The notes: generated by a model not told the origin, from the letters alone. A DNA stretch of 24,536 bases from Planctomycetota bacterium (GCA_035384565.1 DAOOIT010000077.1:1-24536); one strand, 5' to 3'. Counted from the first letter of the stretch, positions 15,140 to 24,276 are shown. Translations and numbers: made by a program.

Positions 15140-15202
15140 TGGCAGAGCGGATGTCCGTGGGGCAGGGGCAGGTCGCGCGCCGGCGCGGGGAACGGGTGAG
15201 GA

Positions 15203-18200
15203 ATGAGCGACGCATCGAGCCGACCCCTGGGTTCGCCTGCTATGGCCGCGCCGCGGCGCCGAGGGGAGCGCGGCCGGGCCTGGGTCGTCGCGCTCGTTCT
15301 GCTGCTGCTCATCCCCGGGGTGGTGGCCGCCGGAATCCTCTACATGTGGAGCGTGCGGCAGCGCTTCCAGGCGCCGCTCGAGCAGGCCCAGGCGCATCTG
15401 GCGGCGGGCGAGTACGATGCGGCGCTGGCGGCCTTCGAGGTGGCCCGCCGCGCGCGGCCCGAGGACCCCGCGCCGCTGCGGGGCCAGGCGGCCTGCTTCC
15501 TGGCGAAGAGCCAGTTCGCCGCCGCCGCCGAGCTGGCCGAGAAGGCGATCGCCGCCGCAGAAGCTTCGCCCGAGGCCCGGGCCGAAGGGCGCGTGCTGGC
15601 CGCCGAGATCGCCCTCGTGGAGGCCGGGCCCTGGGATGCCCTGGCCGAGAAGCCGACCGACCTGAGCGATGAGAAGCGGATCCGGCTCCGCAAGGCCCTC
15701 GAGCACGGGCAGGCGGCGGTGGACGACCAGCCCGAGAACGCGGCGGCCCACCGGGCGCTGGCGGAAGCGCGGGCGCGCCTGGGCGATGCGGCCGGCGCGC
15801 TCCTGCACATCCGCCGAGCCCTCAGCCTGGCGCCCGACGACCGGGCCATCCGGCTGGCGGCGGCGGACGTGTTCGCGAGCGCCGGGCGCCTGCCCGAGGC
15901 CCTCGAGCAATGCCGGCAGGCCGCCAAGGGCCTCGATGTTCTCGGCCGGCTGACGGGGCGCGACCGCGCCCTCCTCCTGCGCGCCTTGAGCCAGGCCGCC
16001 AGGGTCGCCACGAAACTGAAGTTCGGCGAGCAAGCCGCGAGCTTCTGGCACGCCTACCTTGCGGCCGGCGGCGACAAGGCCACAGGGCAAACCGGCCTGA
16101 TGATCGCCCGCTACGTCCAGGGCGACTACGCGCAGGCCATCGAGGAGGGGGACCGCGCGGTCAGCGCCAGCACCAAGAGCACCTGGGACCTGCACTACTA
16201 CCGCGGGTTGGCCTTCTTCGAGCTCGGGCGCTACGACCGCAGCGCCCAGGAGTTCCGCGTGGCCCTGACCCGCCTCGACGACGCGCCGACGCAGTACATG
16301 CTGGGCCGCGCGCTGCTGCGTTCGCGCGACCCCGCGGGCGCTCGCGATGCCCTGCTCGCCGCGCTGAGGCTGGACCCGCGCCACCAGGAGGCGCGCCGCG
16401 AGCTCGTGGGCCTCTATGAGGCGGCGGGCGAGGTGGACCAGGCCCTGGCGGAACTCCAGCGCGGCGTGGCCGCCACGCCCGCCGCCCGCGGCCCCCGGCA
16501 GGACCTCGCCAGCTTCTGCCTGCGCCACGGCCGCGAGGCCGAGGCCGAGGAGGCCCTCCAGGCGCTGTGCCGGCTCCGGCCTCCCTCGGCCGACGACGCC
16601 GAGGCGCTCTGCCAGTTCTACCTCCAACGCTTCCAGCCCGAGCGGGCGCTCCCGTGGGCCTTGGAGGCCAGCCGCCTCGACCCGCCCTCCGCCGCACGCG
16701 TGCACCTGATCGCGCGAACCGAGGCCGCCTTGGGACGCACGGACGAGGCGATCGCGCGCTTCGAGCAGGCGCTGAGGCTCGACCCGCACTACGCGCCCGC
16801 CTACATCGCCTGGGCCACCGCCCTCCAGGCCGCCGGCCGCCGCGACCTGGCGGAGGACGTCTTCCAGCGCGGCCGCAAGGCCGTGCCCCATTCCCTGGAA
16901 CTCCGCTGCGCGCAGGCGAGCTTCTGGATCGCCACCGGCCGCGAGCAGGACGGGGTGGACGAGCTCAAGCGCCGCGTGGACAGCGACCGCCTGGCCCTGC
17001 TCCCGCGGGTGGCGCTCGTGGAGCACTTCCTGGCGAAGAACGCCCGGGAGACGGCGCTCGCCCAGGCCAAGGAGGGCGTGGACGCGCTGCCCAGGGACCT
17101 CGGCGCCCTGGACCTCCTGGCACGAGTCCATCGCGCGCGGGGCGAGTGGGACAGGGTGCGCGGCGTGCTGAGCGAGATGGCCCGGCTGCCGGGCGGCGAC
17201 GCCCGGGTCCTCGCCCAGCGGCTGGCGGCGCACGCCCGCGACGGCTTCTACGAGGCCGCGCTGAAGCTGGCCGATGAGACGCTGGAGAGGCAACCCCAGG
17301 AGACGGCGCGCGCCGCGCTCCCGCTGGCCATCGTGCGCTTTCTGAGCGGCGAACTCGGCGACCCGGGCGAGGAGGCCCTCCGCGCGGTCGAGCGACTCAG
17401 GAGCGACGACCCCCGCGAGCCCGACGCCGCCGTCGTGCAACTGCTCATGCACATCGTGCGCCGCGACGAGGGCAGGCCGCCCAGCGTCACCGGCCTGGGC
17501 AAGCCGACCCTCCCCGCCGTGGCCCTCGATGCCTTGGCCGCCCTGGTGCGCCGCAACGAGAGCCGCCCCGACCTGGGCCGCCAGACCGCGCGCCTGCTCC
17601 TCCACGCCTATCTCTACGAGCGCGCGGGCTGGTTCGACACGGCGGCCGAACAACTCGAGGAAGTCCTGCGCCTCGCGCCCGACTGCCTGGTCGCCTGCTG
17701 GCTCGCGCCCGTGCTCTGGGACCGCGCGGGCGACCGGGCCCGGGCGATCGCCGTCTGCGAGCGCTCGCTCAAGCAGTGCGAGGGCTTCGCCCGCGGCCGC
17801 GGGCTGCTCGGCGACCTGCTGCTCCTGGACGGCCAGGCGGCGCGCGCCCGCGCCGCCTACGCCGAAGGGGCGGCGGGCGAGAATGCTCCGCCCTTTGAGC
17901 TCCGCACCAAGCTCGCCCTGGCCGCCGCCGCCCTGGGGGATGGGGCGGGCGCCGCGGAGACCTGGCGCAGCATCCTCCGCGTCGAGCCGCGCCAGATGCC
18001 CGCCTGCAACAACCTGGCCTGCTACCTGGCCGGCCAACCGCCCCCCGCGCTCGACGAGGCCGCCGCCCTCGCGCAGAACGCGCGCGATGCGGCCGGCGAG
18101 CATCCCGCCGTGCTCGATACCCTGGGATGGATCGCCTTCCTGCGAGGCGAGTGGCAAAGGGCGCTGGACGCCCTCGGCCCCTCGGCCGACGGCGCGCCGC

Positions 18201-18388
18201 ATCGGGCGGCGGCGCACTTCCACCTCGGCGTGGCGCGGGCGCGCCTGCCGCGGGAGGCCAGCGCCGCCGAATCTGCACTCAGGACCGCCCTGGAGCTGGC
18301 TCCGCACGGCGTGCTGGCCGACACGGCGCGGCGCGTGCTGAGGGAGCTGGAGCTGGACGACTTCCGACGCAAGGTGAAGCCGCGATGA
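15203..18388 (+). CDS. Giant membrane-anchored TPR protein (TPR gene 1)
   Basis: The product is 1061 aa. An Arg-rich N-terminus is followed by one hydrophobic segment (residues 26-49, AWVVALVLLLLIPGVVAAG), which makes it a type II anchored or exported protein; the rest faces outward. From about residue 55 to the end it is an almost unbroken series of TPR-type helix pairs (for example LEQAQAHLAAGEYDAALAAFEVARRARPED, AIARFEQALRLDPHYAPAYIAWATAL). The C-terminus carries an AVLDTLGWIAFLRGEWQRALDAL module. DTLGW modules like this occur in TPR proteins of exosortase and polysaccharide loci, but none of those partners is here. The ATG at 15203 follows GGGTGAGGA. The stop overlaps the next start as ATGA, so the two TPR genes are translationally coupled. 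Specific function unknown. Confidence 0.9.
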   Translation: MSDASSRPLGSPAMAAPRRRGERGRAWVVALVLLLLIPGVVAAGILYMWSVRQRFQAPLEQAQAHLAAGEYDAALAAFEVARRARPEDPAPLRGQAACFLAKSQFAAAAELAEKAIAAAEASPEARAEGRVLAAEIALVEAGPWDALAEKPTDLSDEKRIRLRKALEHGQAAVDDQPENAAAHRALAEARARLGDAAGALLHIRRALSLAPDDRAIRLAAADVFASAGRLPEALEQCRQAAKGLDVLGRLTGRDRALLLRALSQAARVATKLKFGEQAASFWHAYLAAGGDKATGQTGLMIARYVQGDYAQAIEEGDRAVSASTKSTWDLHYYRGLAFFELGRYDRSAQEFRVALTRLDDAPTQYMLGRALLRSRDPAGARDALLAALRLDPRHQEARRELVGLYEAAGEVDQALAELQRGVAATPAARGPRQDLASFCLRHGREAEAEEALQALCRLRPPSADDAEALCQFYLQRFQPERALPWALEASRLDPPSAARVHLIARTEAALGRTDEAIARFEQALRLDPHYAPAYIAWATALQAAGRRDLAEDVFQRGRKAVPHSLELRCAQASFWIATGREQDGVDELKRRVDSDRLALLPRVALVEHFLAKNARETALAQAKEGVDALPRDLGALDLLARVHRARGEWDRVRGVLSEMARLPGGDARVLAQRLAAHARDGFYEAALKLADETLERQPQETARAALPLAIVRFLSGELGDPGEEALRAVERLRSDDPREPDAAVVQLLMHIVRRDEGRPPSVTGLGKPTLPAVALDALAALVRRNESRPDLGRQTARLLLHAYLYERAGWFDTAAEQLEEVLRLAPDCLVACWLAPVLWDRAGDRARAIAVCERSLKQCEGFARGRGLLGDLLLLDGQAARARAAYAEGAAGENAPPFELRTKLALAAAALGDGAGAAETWRSILRVEPRQMPACNNLACYLAGQPPPALDEAAALAQNARDAAGEHPAVLDTLGWIAFLRGEWQRALDALGPSADGAPHRAAAHFHLGVARARLPREASAAESALRTALELAPHGVLADTARRVLRELELDDFRRKVKPR

Positions 18389-21300
18389 GCCTGCGTTCCG
18401 CGACAACCGCCCTGGCCGCCTGGCTGCTCGCGACGGCGTCCGTCGCGGAACCCATCCTCACGTGGCCCTCCCTCGAGGCTCCGCGCGAGGGCCGAGGCGG
18501 CCTCTTCACCTCCTGGAGCGCCGACCAGCGCCAGGTGGCCGAGGCCCTCCGGCGCCTGGAGCGGGCCGACCCTGACCGGGAACTCGACACCCTCCGCCGC
18601 TGGGCCGCGGAGGACCCCACCGATCTGGCCACAGGCGACGCCCTGGCGGTGCGTCTCTGGCGAACCGGGCGGCTCCCCGCCGCCGTGGCCGAGTTCCGCC
18701 GCGTGCTGCTGCTCGACCCCGCCTACGAGCGCAGCCGCCTGAACCTGGCCGACCTCTTCCGCGAGATCGGGGCGCCTGACCGCGCGATCCGGGAACTGAA
18801 CGAGGGGATCGGCCTCGCCCCCGCCTCCACGCGCCTGCGTCGCTGCCTCGCCGAGCTGTGCTCCTCCCGGCGCCGCCACCGCGACGCGGCGGAGGCGTGG
18901 CGGCAGATCGCCGCCCTCAAGGCGGAGGACCCCTACCCGCTGATCAATGTCGCCTGGGAGCTCGCCCTCAACGGGCAGAGCGCGGACGCGAAGTCGGCCC
19001 TGGCCAAGGCGTTGGAACGGGTCGCCGGCAAACCCGAGGCCCTGCTCGCCGTGGCCGAGGTGCATCGCGCGCTGGGCCAGTTCGCCGCCGCTCAGGCCAT
19101 CTGGGACGACACCCTCCGGCGGCAACCGAGCAACGGCCCCGTGATGGCCCAGCTTGGCCTGCTGCACCTGCGCGACGGGGAGTTCGCCCGAGCCAGCGAG
19201 CGGTTCGCCCAGGCCCTGGAGCAGCCGGGCGCCGACGCCACGGCGTTCGGCGGAGCCGTGGCGGCGGCACACGCCCGCAGCGACCGCGACGGGGTCGTCG
19301 AGTTCGCCCGCCGCATGCGGGCGGCAGGCCATACCCGCCTCGTGAGCGCTCTGCTCGCCAACTGGTGGCTCTCGGAGGGGGACGCCGGCGCGGTGCAGGC
19401 CGTGTGGGCGCTCGTGCCGGGGGGGAGCCCGGAGGAGCGGGCCGCCTACGACCAACTGCTGAGCGCGACCCGGGATAACCCCGAGGCGCGCCGCAGGCTG
19501 GCGCTCCTTCTGAGCCAGGCCGAGGTGTTCCGCTCGGCGGGCTGGCTGAACGCCGCGGCCGCGGCGCTCGAGGCCGCCCGCCAGCTCGCGCCCTCGGGCG
19601 TGGCCATCGGGCTGGCCCTGGCCGATTGCTGCGCCGCCGCGGGCGACTACAGCCGCGAGCTCAGCCTCCGCCAGGAACTCGCGCGCGAGGCCCCCGACAG
19701 CGTTGCCGCCTGCCAGGGCCTGGTGCGGGCCTACCTCGAGCGCCGCCAGTGGGCGCAAGCCGACGAGGTCAACAACGAGTTCATCCAGCGCATCTTCGAC
19801 GAGGTCGAGAGCCGCGTCACGGCCGCCACGCGCGCCATTGGCTCCGGCGACTACGAGGCCGCCCTGACCCACTGCCGCGCCGCCCTGCGCAGGCACCCTC
19901 TGGACGACCGGCTCTACCGCCTCCAGCTCGACGCCCTGCTGCGCCTGGGGCGGCCCGCCGACGCCATGCTCATCGTGCGCAACCGCGAGGGGGCCTCGCC
20001 CACCTTCGTGCCCGGACCGCTCGAGCGCGGGCTCCTGGCCCTCACCGCCGGGCAACTCGACGAGGGCCTCGCCCACGTCCAGCGCGGCTTCCGAAACGCG
20101 CCCCGCGACCATTGCCTCTGGCTGCTCGCCGCCCTGCTCCTCGAGAAGAAGGGCGATCTGGCCGCCGCCGCCGTCCACTGCCAGGTGGCCGCCTGGCTCC
20201 AGCCCGATTGCTTCTCGACCCAACTGGCCGCGGCGCGCGCCGCGGCGCACGCCGGCCTGCCCGCCCTCGGCGCCGAGGCGTACCGCGCCGCGCTCGACCT
20301 CCGCGAGGCCAGCCCTGAGCTGCGCCTGGAGTTCGCCGACGCCCTGACGAGCTGGGGCCGCCACGCCGAGGCCCGGGACCTGCTGGCCTCCATCGTGCCC
20401 GCCACCGCCGCCCAGCGCGACGCTGTGAACTCGCGCCTCGCCGAGGCGTGGCTCGCCCAGGGGCAGGCGCCGCGGGCGCTCGAGCTGGCGCAAAGCATCC
20501 TGAGCCGCGACGCAGCCGACCCCGTGGCCCGGCGCGTCGCCGTGCTCGCCTGCCGCGACGTGGGCGACCTGGCCACGGCGATCCAGGTGTGCGAAGCGGC
20601 GGACAAGGCTCCCGGGGCGCGGCGGCCAGATGCCGACCTGGGGCTCCTCTACCTTCTGGACCTGCGGTACAGGGAGGCGGAGGGCCGCCTCGCGGACGCG
20701 CTGGCCTCGACCGAGGGCGCGGCCCGGGCCAGCCTGCGCACGATGCAGGCCATCGCGTGCATCGCCCAGGGGCTCAACGACCGAGCCGTGGGCGCGCTCG
20801 CCGACGCCCGCGACGCCCTGCCGGCCAATGCCCGCCCAGGGGAGCCGCTCCTCCTCGCCCTCGGCTCGACCGGCGCGGATGCCGCGGCCGCGGCCCTCGA
20901 ACTCCAGAGCCGCCACGACAGGCCGAGCGCGGCCATGGCCGGCTGGCTCCGCTCCGTCATGGCGCGTTTCGCGGCCAACCGCGAGCTTGCCGGCCAGGCG
21001 CTCGCCGCCTGCGTGGCCGAAGCCCAGGCATGGCACACTCGGTCGGCCGAGCTCTTCGCCGCCGCCCTGGGACGCGCACCCGAGGAGCCCTGGCTTCTCT
21101 ACAAGGCAGCGGAGGCGCACGCCCGGCTGCGGGCGTTCGAGCCTGCCGTGGCGCTGGCCCGCCGGCTCGCCGCCGCACATCCGAAGGCGGGCGATGCGCA
21201 CCTGCTCCTGGGGTCGCTGCTCGACAGCCAGGGGGCCGCCGCAGAGGCAGCCGCCGCCTACACGCAGGCCCTCTCTGTCATGGACCGTCAGGCGCCGGGG

Positions 21301-21792
21301 CCCTTGCTCTCCCTGGCGGACCGGCTGCGCACCATCGGCAGACTGGACGAGGCTATGGAGGCCTACCGGGCGGTTCTCGACGCGAAGCCCGACCATCGGG
21401 CGGCGTGCCAGCGCCTGGCCTGGCTCTACGCGGCCCACAAGCCCGACCGGCTCGCCGAGGCCGAGCGGCTCGCCACGACGGCGGCCGGCGCCGACCCCAC
21501 CGACGCGGCCAGCCGCGATACGCTCGGCTGGGTGCTCTTCCTGGCCAGGAAACCAGAGGCCGCCCGCGGCGAGGTTCTGGCCGCCGTGGCGCTCGACCCT
21601 CGGAACGCCCTCTACTACTACCACCTGGGCATGATCGACTTCGTGCGCGGCCGCCGTGCGCAGGCCCGCCGCGCCCTGCGCGTGGCGCTGCGGCTGGACC
21701 CCAAGCTGGCCGACGCGGAGACCGCGCGCACGACCCTCAAGACCCTCGACGGCGCGGCCGGCGCGCTCGACGACGGGTTCCCGATGCCGTGA
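18385..21792 (+). CDS. Giant exported TPR protein (TPR gene 2)
   Basis: The product is 1135 aa. The ATG at 18385 overlaps the previous stop (ATGA), and an N-terminal signal peptide (about residues 6-21, ATTALAAWLLATASVAEP) supports this start; the frame is open upstream only within the previous gene. The rest is a TPR solenoid (AVAEFRRVLLLDPAYERSRLNLADLF, AQAIWDDTLRRQPSNGPVMAQLGLL, AMEAYRAVLDAKPDHRAACQRLAWLY). It ends in RDTLGWVLFLARKPEAARGEV and YYYHLGMIDFVRGRRAQARRAL, resembling the C-terminal end of TPR gene 1, so the two are probably paralogues. No lipobox is seen. I infer a periplasmic partner of the anchored neighbour. Confidence 0.9.
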   Translation: MSLRSATTALAAWLLATASVAEPILTWPSLEAPREGRGGLFTSWSADQRQVAEALRRLERADPDRELDTLRRWAAEDPTDLATGDALAVRLWRTGRLPAAVAEFRRVLLLDPAYERSRLNLADLFREIGAPDRAIRELNEGIGLAPASTRLRRCLAELCSSRRRHRDAAEAWRQIAALKAEDPYPLINVAWELALNGQSADAKSALAKALERVAGKPEALLAVAEVHRALGQFAAAQAIWDDTLRRQPSNGPVMAQLGLLHLRDGEFARASERFAQALEQPGADATAFGGAVAAAHARSDRDGVVEFARRMRAAGHTRLVSALLANWWLSEGDAGAVQAVWALVPGGSPEERAAYDQLLSATRDNPEARRRLALLLSQAEVFRSAGWLNAAAAALEAARQLAPSGVAIGLALADCCAAAGDYSRELSLRQELAREAPDSVAACQGLVRAYLERRQWAQADEVNNEFIQRIFDEVESRVTAATRAIGSGDYEAALTHCRAALRRHPLDDRLYRLQLDALLRLGRPADAMLIVRNREGASPTFVPGPLERGLLALTAGQLDEGLAHVQRGFRNAPRDHCLWLLAALLLEKKGDLAAAAVHCQVAAWLQPDCFSTQLAAARAAAHAGLPALGAEAYRAALDLREASPELRLEFADALTSWGRHAEARDLLASIVPATAAQRDAVNSRLAEAWLAQGQAPRALELAQSILSRDAADPVARRVAVLACRDVGDLATAIQVCEAADKAPGARRPDADLGLLYLLDLRYREAEGRLADALASTEGAARASLRTMQAIACIAQGLNDRAVGALADARDALPANARPGEPLLLALGSTGADAAAAALELQSRHDRPSAAMAGWLRSVMARFAANRELAGQALAACVAEAQAWHTRSAELFAAALGRAPEEPWLLYKAAEAHARLRAFEPAVALARRLAAAHPKAGDAHLLLGSLLDSQGAAAEAAAAYTQALSVMDRQAPGPLLSLADRLRTIGRLDEAMEAYRAVLDAKPDHRAACQRLAWLYAAHKPDRLAEAERLATTAAGADPTDAASRDTLGWVLFLARKPEAARGEVLAAVALDPRNALYYYHLGMIDFVRGRRAQARRALRVALRLDPKLADAETARTTLKTLDGAAGALDDGFPMP

Positions 21793-21820
21793 CGGCTCGC
21801 CGACCCGGAGGCCAACGGCC

Positions 21821-23197
21821 ATGCAGCAGGTGCTCAAACGCGTGCGCGAGTTCCTCTCGGTGGGCATCTGGCGCGAGCGGCCGGCGTCCACGCGCGCCCG
21901 CGCCGCGGCCTTGCGCTCGGCGCAGGTGCTCGTGCTCGCCGTGCGCGAGTTCCTGGCCAACCGCTGCCTCGTTCACGCCACCGCGCTGGCCTACACCACG
22001 CTTCTGTCGCTCGTTCCCCTGCTCGCGCTGGCCTTCGCCCTGGCCAAGGGCTTCGGGGTGGAGCGCCAGATCCGCCCCCTGGTGGACACGTGGCTTGCCG
22101 CGAACCAGGAGGAGGTCGGCGAGAAGCTCACCGGCTTCATCGAGCAGACGATCCAGTACGTCCAACACACGAAAGTGGGGGTGATGGGGGGGATCGGCCT
22201 CCTGCTGCTCGTGTGGGCCACCATCCGGGTCATGGGCACCATCGAGAAGAGCTTCAATGAGATCTGGCGCGTGAGCCGCAGCCGCACGCTGGCCAGGAAG
22301 TTCACCGACTACATCAGCGTGCTGGTGGTGAGCCCCGTGTTGCTGGTCGCTGCGACGAGTGCGGGCGCGGCCATTCGCAGCACGGCGGTGGTTCGGTCGG
22401 CCCTCTCGTGGTGGCTCGTCGCCCGCCTCGTCGAATGGTCGCTTGTGCTCATCCCCACCTGGGTGGCGTTCGCCGCCGCCTACGTGTTCCTGCCGAACAC
22501 TCGGGTGAGGTTCCGGTGCGCCTTGGCGGGCGGCATCGTGGCGGGCACGGCATGGCAGGTGGCCTTCTGGGCCTACACCACCTTCCAGGTGGGCATGGCG
22601 AAGTACAACGCCATCTACGGCACCTTCGCGGCGCTGCCCGTGCTCATGGTGTGGCTCTACCTGAGTTGGGCCGTCATCCTGTTCGGCGCCCAGGTGTCGT
22701 GGGCTGCCCAGAACGCAGGGCGCCACTGGGACGAGCGGCGCGCCAGCGCGGCCAGCTTCGCCGCGAAGGAGACGGTGGCCCTGCGGTCCATGGCCGCCCT
22801 GGCCGTGGCCTTCCATCGCGACGGCGCGGCGCTCAGCCCCGAGCAGATTGCCAGGCAGATCGGAGCCCCGCAAGTCCTGGTTACTGAAACAGTTAGAGCA
22901 TTGGCCGCCGCGGGCATTTGCTCCGAGACAGTGCGCCCCGACGGAACGGCCTTCCAGCCCGCGCGCCCGCTCGAACGGATCACGCCGGACGACGTCCTGG
23001 GCGCCCTGCGCGACCGCGGCGAGCCGATCGGTGAGGAGGGCACGGACGGTGGAGCCGCGGTGGTGAGCGAGTTGCTCGCCACATGGGCAGCCGCGAGACG
23101 ACAGTGCATGGCGTCGCCCACGTTCCGCGAGATTGCCTTGCGGCTTGCCGAGCCGCCGGGGAAGAGCGCACGAGTCCCCGGTCCGACGGCACTGTGA
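21821..23197 (+). CDS. YihY/BrkB-family membrane protein with C-terminal extension
   Basis: The product is 458 aa. The ATG at 21821 follows GGAGG by about 10 nt and lies 28 nt after the TPR gene stop, suggesting the same operon. Residues about 30-310 contain roughly six membrane segments with the family's marks: ATALAYTTLLSLVPLLALAFALAKGFG, an amphipathic stretch with EKSFNEIWRV, FLPNTRVRFRCALAGGIVAGTAWQ, and YGTFAALPVLMVWLYLSWAVILFGAQVSWA. The family was once annotated as ribonuclease BN in error; its transport or envelope role is unproven. About 135 C-terminal residues are cytoplasmic. Residues 330-385 resemble a winged helix of the type seen in Rrf2 regulators (LSPEQIARQIGAPQVLVTETVRALAAAGI), a known add-on in some bacterial members. 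Confidence 0.9.
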   Translation: MQQVLKRVREFLSVGIWRERPASTRARAAALRSAQVLVLAVREFLANRCLVHATALAYTTLLSLVPLLALAFALAKGFGVERQIRPLVDTWLAANQEEVGEKLTGFIEQTIQYVQHTKVGVMGGIGLLLLVWATIRVMGTIEKSFNEIWRVSRSRTLARKFTDYISVLVVSPVLLVAATSAGAAIRSTAVVRSALSWWLVARLVEWSLVLIPTWVAFAAAYVFLPNTRVRFRCALAGGIVAGTAWQVAFWAYTTFQVGMAKYNAIYGTFAALPVLMVWLYLSWAVILFGAQVSWAAQNAGRHWDERRASAASFAAKETVALRSMAALAVAFHRDGAALSPEQIARQIGAPQVLVTETVRALAAAGICSETVRPDGTAFQPARPLERITPDDVLGALRDRGEPIGEEGTDGGAAVVSELLATWAAARRQCMASPTFREIALRLAEPPGKSARVPGPTAL

Positions 23198-23316
23198 GAC
23201 GGCCCGCACCTGGCTGGGGCCGGCCGCAAGAGGCTCGCACCTGATAGTGTATGGCCCATCCTACCGAAGCGATCGTTAGACTCGTGGCTGCACTTCAGCC
23301 CAATGAGGCGGAGTCT

Positions 23317-23374
23317 GTAGTACGGCCTTGAGGCCGCATCCCCGCCGTCCAGTACGGGCTGAAGCCCGCACTAC
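23317..23374. repeat. Two GGC/GCC hairpins nested in an outer dyad
   Basis: CGGCCT-TG-AGGCCG (23323-23336) and CGGGCT-GA-AGCCCG (23355-23368) are two small hairpins. The outer ends GTAGT (23317-23321) and ACTAC (23370-23374) also pair, and the extended arms match at 10 of 12 positions. It looks like two inverted copies of one short palindromic repeat. Confidence 0.7.
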
Positions 23375-23495
23375 CAACAACCGCCTCGCCCTCTGAGGTG
23401 CGTGCCTGGGGCCCCACTTCATCCGGCTGATGTGATGCGAGTCGTGAAGTCCCATGAGCGTGGGCTTGAGGAAGGCTCATCAGGGCTCAGCGGCC

Positions 23496-23781
23496 CTAGG
23501 AGCCTGTCCAAGAATCCGCGTGGGACTGCGACGCCCGCGATTCTGGCCGCAGGCTAGGAGCACGGAGGAGGCGATGCAACGGAGAGCATCGCTGACGACG
23601 TGCGACAACGCCTGCGGCCAGAAGTCGCGGCGTCCCTTCGGGTTGCGGCGGCAGCGGAGCGTCTGCCGCGTTGCGTCTCCTCAGCGATGCGCTCCGTAGC
23701 ATCGCCTGCGGAGCCGCGCCTTGCAGACGCCCCGCTGGCGCCGGCAACGCAGCCCACGGGGATTCTTGGACGGGCTTCTAG
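23496..23781. mobile_element. 286-bp fold-back (MITE-like) element
   Basis: Both ends carry an imperfect terminal inverted repeat of about 34 bp. The left is CTAGGAGCCTGTCCAAGAAT and onward; the right end reverse-complemented is CTAGAAGCCCGTCCAAGAAT and onward, with about 31 of 34 positions matching. A second paired block (23569-23595 with 23681-23707, 25 of 27 matching) lies at almost the same distance, 73-74 nt, from each end. Within the left half TTCTGGCCGCAGGC (23541-23554) is perfectly inverted at 23610-23623. Terminal CTAG at both ends could be a target-site duplication. No transposase is encoded, so a non-autonomous element is inferred. Confidence 0.65.
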
Positions 23782-23885
23782 CGTGGCTGATGTTGGGGAG
23801 CGTGGGACGGCTATTGCCAACGCAGCTCGTGCTAGCCCATAACTCTCAATATCGCAATGCCTTACGCGCTGCGCCCGGTCCGCCT

Positions 23886-24002
23886 CCCATACTTGCTCAT
23901 CCCTCAGATGAGCAGGAATGGCCGGAGCCGCGAGAATGGCCAATCCTGGCCCTTCTGCCCATACTTGCTCAGTTTCCTTCTCACAGGGTTGAGCAAGTAT
24001 GG
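23886..24002. repeat. CCATACTTGCTCA repeat group
   Basis: CCCATACTTGCTCA occurs directly at 23886-23899 and 23958-23971. The reverse complement TGAGCAAGTATGG is at 23990-24002. The last two form a perfect 13-bp hairpin with an 18-nt loop. No gene is adjacent, so a terminator role is unlikely. Confidence 0.75.
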
Positions 24003-24127
24003 TGACGGTGAGGCGGTTGCGATGGGAGCTCTGGCCGTCGCCAGGGGCACATACGGCGCCTGGAACCGACCCGCGAGTCGCCCGTCCCGAACGATCCTTG
24101 CCTTTTCCCTACGCTCTGCTCCTCCTG

Positions 24128-24263
24128 CTCGTCCCTACGCTCTGCGTGGGGACGGGCCTCTTGGCCGCTCCGCGGCCCCAGTGTCCTCAGGGAGAATCGG
24201 ACGGGGATTCAGGAACCTCCCGCGGGTTGCGAACCCGCGGGAGGTTGGGCTTGGACGCGGGAG
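24128..24263. repeat. 136-bp direct repeat, copy 1
   Basis: It matches 24401-24536 at 135 of 136 positions (offset 273; the single difference is T at 24143 versus C at 24416). Each copy contains a 23-bp hairpin near its left end and the 33-bp palindrome near its right end. Confidence 0.9.
24214..24246. repeat. 33-bp perfect palindrome, copy 3
   Basis: It has the same 15-bp arms as at 323-355, with centre GCG instead of TCG. It lies within the first 136-bp repeat. Confidence 0.9.
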
Positions 24264-24276
24264 CGTCCGGACCTCC

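Larger units (their letters stand above)
14871..15202. other. Divergent control region between queD and TPR gene 1
   Basis: The 332-bp gene-free stretch holds the two outward-facing promoters (14933-14961 minus, 15111-15139 plus) and, between them, a string of short perfect dyads at 14999-15012, 15012-15026, 15028-15050, 15056-15072 and 15089-15104. No tRNA or protein gene is seen. Confidence 0.75.

Noticed and set aside
14871..15202. preQ1 or other known riboswitch in the queD leader
   Set aside because: The leader is only about 55 nt, and its sequence is a simple GC hairpin without the conserved A-rich preQ1 pocket.
18022..21960. Very long open frame on the minus strand opposite TPR gene 2
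   Set aside because: It is low-complexity Gly/Arg/Ala/Gln-rich with no family match and lies wholly opposite a clear TPR gene; GC-rich codon use opens the antisense frame. The same applies to 15002-18406 (-), 1829-5491 (-) and 9273-11537 (+).
23200..23222. Intrinsic terminator after brkB
   Set aside because: Only 6-bp arms with an 11-nt loop and no T-tract.
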